Assembly (NCBI GenBank): GCA_037140715.1
Contig: JBAXDX010000123.1
Coordinates: 1-5,887 of the forward strand
Length of the DNA: 5,887 nt
Direction of reading: 5' to 3'
From: JAUZPB01 sp037140715
GTDB taxonomy: Bacteria; Bacteroidota; Ignavibacteria; Ignavibacteriales; SURF-24
Part shown: in pieces, positions 4,747 through 5,887 of the stretch
How the letters are laid out: each line of letters opens with the position of its first letter
How positions within the stretch are numbered: position 1 is the stretch's first letter
Translations under genes and position numbers: made by a program
Notes under the pieces: generated by a model
What the model was told of the DNA's origin: nothing
Database searches by the model: none
Seen by the model: only the letters and a program-made list of their open reading frames with translations

Positions 4747-4809
4747 TTTTCGGGAAATTAGGACACAGAGCGCTACTGAGACCGGTCGGGCGAAAAGTTA
4801 CTTTTTCAT
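4747..4809 (-). pseudogene. Broken 5' end of an exported-protein gene, cut by the mobile element
   Basis: A perfect AAGGAGGT (4824-4817) stands eight bases before the ATG at 4809, an ideal start. The codons read M-K-K, TAA, then LFARPVSVALCVLIS and RK, which together form a classical signal peptide interrupted at codon 4. CAA to TAA would explain the stop (MKKQLFARPV). After the Arg-Lys codons the sequence runs into AATTATACC, the terminal repeat of the element at 4595-4746, so the rest of the gene is missing. No continuation was found beyond the element. A minus-strand frame covering 4706-4912 runs across this in another phase and is a shadow. Confidence 0.5.
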
Positions 4810-4907
4810 GGTCATTACCTCCTTCAGAAAATGATTTTATAAATTTATTATTCATTAGTTTGTTCTTGAGGAATTCACGGATCGATAAGATTTTTGGGGA
4901 TGGGAAA

Positions 4908-4926
4908 CGCACCGGGTGCGCTTTTT
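4908..4926 (+). terminator. GC-rich dyad followed by a T run
   Basis: CGCACC-G-GGTGCG (4908-4920) is a perfect dyad followed by C and TTTTT on the plus strand, in an otherwise AT-rich stretch. It has the look of a short intrinsic terminator, although no clear plus-strand gene precedes it. The single-base centre forces a shorter real stem. It could instead be an operator upstream of the minus-strand broken gene. Confidence 0.35.
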
Positions 4927-5009
4927 GAGAGGAATGGACCTGCTATTGCAAAACGGCGACAAGTGACTATATTATTTCTGTAGTTTCAGTTGGAAGGGGG
5001 ATACATATT

Positions 5010-5288
5010 TTGGTTAAGATTAATTGTTGGGAATACAAGAAATGTGGTCGTGAAATAGATGGGGAGAGAGAAAACGATCTGGGGATTTGTCCCGTTGTCA
5101 GGAATTACACTCATAGTGGAAGAAACGGTGGTAAGGGTGCGGGACGTATTTGCTGGGAAATTGCCGGAACACTATGCCAGGACATAATCCAGGGGACATT
5201 TGCTATGAAGGAAATGAACTGTAAGCAATGTGATTTTTTTGAACTGGTCAAATCTGAAGAAGGGGAAAAATTCGTTGTGTTGTCATGA
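5010..5288 (+). CDS. Two-CW domain cysteine-rich protein, 92 residues
   Basis: The product begins MVKINCWEYKKCGRE and matches the two-CW domain from end to end: a first Cys-Trp (C6-W7) with C12 and LGICP (C27), then GGKGAGRICW (C48-W49), AGTLC (C56), QGTFA, and NCKQCDFFELV (C71, C74). The seven Cys probably bind a metal or form a redox or structural centre. The domain occurs alone or beside PAS and other signalling domains; here it is stand-alone, and its molecular job is not established as far as I know. The start is a TTG at 5010 with AAGGGGG nine bases upstream; no ATG or GTG fits. No signal peptide is seen, so it is likely cytoplasmic. It stands alone between the decayed element and a gene-free stretch. 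Confidence 0.85.
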   Translation: MVKINCWEYKKCGREIDGERENDLGICPVVRNYTHSGRNGGKGAGRICWEIAGTLCQDIIQGTFAMKEMNCKQCDFFELVKSEEGEKFVVLS

Positions 5289-5320
5289 CTTGTTAAGAAA
5301 TAATAATTCTCTTGCGCCTA

Positions 5321-5349
5321 TTGACAACGACAATAAGCAAGCGTACATT
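5321..5349 (+). promoter_or_regulatory. Orphan sigma-70-type promoter in the gene-free stretch
   Basis: A perfect -35 TTGACA (5321-5326), an exact 17-base spacer and TACATT (5344-5349, four of six) predict a start near 5356. No clear gene follows. The next terminator-like hairpin is at 5469-5487, which would make a transcript of about 130 nt. Confidence 0.45.
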
Positions 5350-5468
5350 ATATTTTACGAGGTGCTTCAATGCGCTGCTTGGTTTATGTCTCTGGGATTT
5401 GAATAAAGGTTAACCATTTCACTGGGAGGTAACACGAAAAGAATCACGCGGTATTAATAGTGATCACG

Positions 5469-5490
5469 AACTGCCAAAAGGGCGGTTATT
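5469..5490 (+). terminator. Terminator-like hairpin after the orphan promoter
   Basis: AACTGCC and GGCGGTT form a 7-bp stem with one G-U pair around the loop AAAAG, followed by ATTTAG. The stem is good but the T tract is poor, so termination is uncertain. Confidence 0.3.
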
Positions 5491-5613
5491 TAGATAGGCT
5501 GCTTACAGCTTATCAAGAAGCAAGCATTGTAGCACTTTTGTTATTGGTTTCAGGTTCTTTGAAGGAAATGTAAAAAGCTTTAAACGGGCGAGATACTGCG
5601 TTGCGCGTATTAA

Positions 5614-5709
5614 GTCTATCTTACTGGATGTTAACGAGGAAAGTATTACAGGGTCTTCGTGGTGATTATCACCCTTACTAGACCGATATTAAATGATAGA
5701 CTCCAGTAA
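5614..5709. other. Nested and crossing complementary segments, possible structured RNA
   Basis: Three stems are nested: GTCTATC (5614-5620) with GATAGAC (5695-5701), GGTCT (5652-5656) with AGACC (5680-5684), and GGTGAT (5661-5666) with ATCACC (5668-5673; its single-base loop means the real stem would be shorter). Directly next to the outer pair, TTACTGGA (5621-5628) matches TCCAGTAA (5702-5709), but in crossing order, so both can form only as a pseudoknot or as alternatives. It is a candidate switchable RNA or DNA-binding region; the strand is not known. Confidence 0.35.
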
Positions 5710-5839
5710 AAAGACGAGACGGCATAGGTGGTTACTCGCCCTTTGTTTTTGGCAACCAATCAACCCCATATCCCGTTTTAAAACGATTATCTTCCGCATA
5801 TTATGCATTACCAGAAAACTATCGTTAACTAACTGTTGA

Positions 5840-5884
5840 GTGCCACGACATCGTGGATGGATTTTCGTGTCATGACATCGTGGA
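5840..5884. repeat. Two copies of an 18-bp repeat at 27-bp spacing, at the right edge
   Basis: GTGCCACGACATCGTGGA (5840-5857) and GTGTCATGACATCGTGGA (5867-5884) differ at two positions and are separated by TGGATTTTC. Each copy is partly self-complementary (CCACGA/TCGTGG in the first; the second contains the palindrome TGTCATGACA). The window ends three bases later, so this may be the start of a longer array or the end of a mobile element. Confidence 0.6.
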
Positions 5885-5887
5885 CAC

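Larger units (their letters stand above)
5289..5887. other. 599-base stretch without a convincing gene
   Basis: Only short frames are present. After the promoter at 5321-5349 a 9-codon frame starts at the ATG at 5370. A plus-strand frame from about 5499 to a TGA near 5663 has no start codon. A minus-strand 36-codon frame ends near 5690 and lacks a ribosome binding site. None resembles a known protein. The stretch does hold a promoter, hairpins, a nested complementary block (5614-5709) and a repeat at the right edge, so non-coding RNA is a fair alternative. Confidence 0.45.

Noticed and set aside
4706..4912. Minus-strand 68-codon frame
   Set aside because: It crosses from the broken signal-peptide gene into the mobile-element scar in a different phase. 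The perfect AAGGAGGT serves the ATG at 4809 instead.
5289..5887. c-di-GMP (GEMM) riboswitch or integron attC site
   Set aside because: The conserved GEMM core elements and a paired RYYYAAC/GTTRRRY arrangement could not be found.

Overview
The window is AT-rich bacterial DNA with short genes on both strands. Shine-Dalgarno sites are recognisable (AAGGAGG, GAGGAG, AAGGGGG), and several TTGACA boxes sit 16-17 bases from a -10-like hexamer. The mix of a c-di-GMP-type PilZ protein, a two-CW cysteine-rich protein, a receiver-domain fragment and a DUF1016-like protein would suit an environmental Gram-negative, for example a deltaproteobacterium or an anammox-type planctomycete. The sequence alone does not settle the taxon. 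No rRNA, tRNA or CRISPR array was seen.

Layout. 1-610: the 5' part of an unrecognised minus-strand gene that runs off the left edge, preceded by a good promoter and a 5' leader with an 11-bp stem whose loop carries an anti-Shine-Dalgarno-like CCCTCCTT. 611-1078: a small minus-strand membrane-anchored or exported protein with its own promoter and leader. 1115-2256: plus-strand genes, namely a truncated response-regulator receiver domain that lacks its phospho-Asp half, a 65-residue membrane protein, and a 171-residue protein with its own promoter. 2277-4520: a minus-strand gene cluster read right to left: a 39-residue ribbon-helix-helix-like peptide, a DUF1016-N-like protein split by an in-frame TAA, a coiled-coil protein coupled by a TAATG overlap, a PilZ protein with an upstream Fur-like palindrome, a 26-residue membrane peptide and a Cse60-like 54-residue protein. 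4581-4809: genomic wreckage, with a perfect 32-bp palindrome, a 152-bp element bounded by 13-bp inverted repeats holding a decayed transposase-like tail, and next to it the signal-peptide start of a broken exported-protein gene. 5010-5288: a two-CW domain protein. 5289-5887: no convincing gene, but a promoter, several hairpins, a nested and crossing set of complementary segments, and the start of a tandem repeat at the right edge.

Interpretation. The intact genes look like accessory regulation and signalling genes rather than a known pathway. Three separate reading frames (DUF1016-like, transposase tail, signal-peptide gene) are each broken by a stop that one C-to-T change at a Gln codon would explain. 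This suggests a decaying accessory region. The most interesting untested signals are the anti-SD leader hairpin, the structured block at 5614-5709 and the split DUF1016/coiled-coil cluster. No recognised defence or mobile system is complete here.
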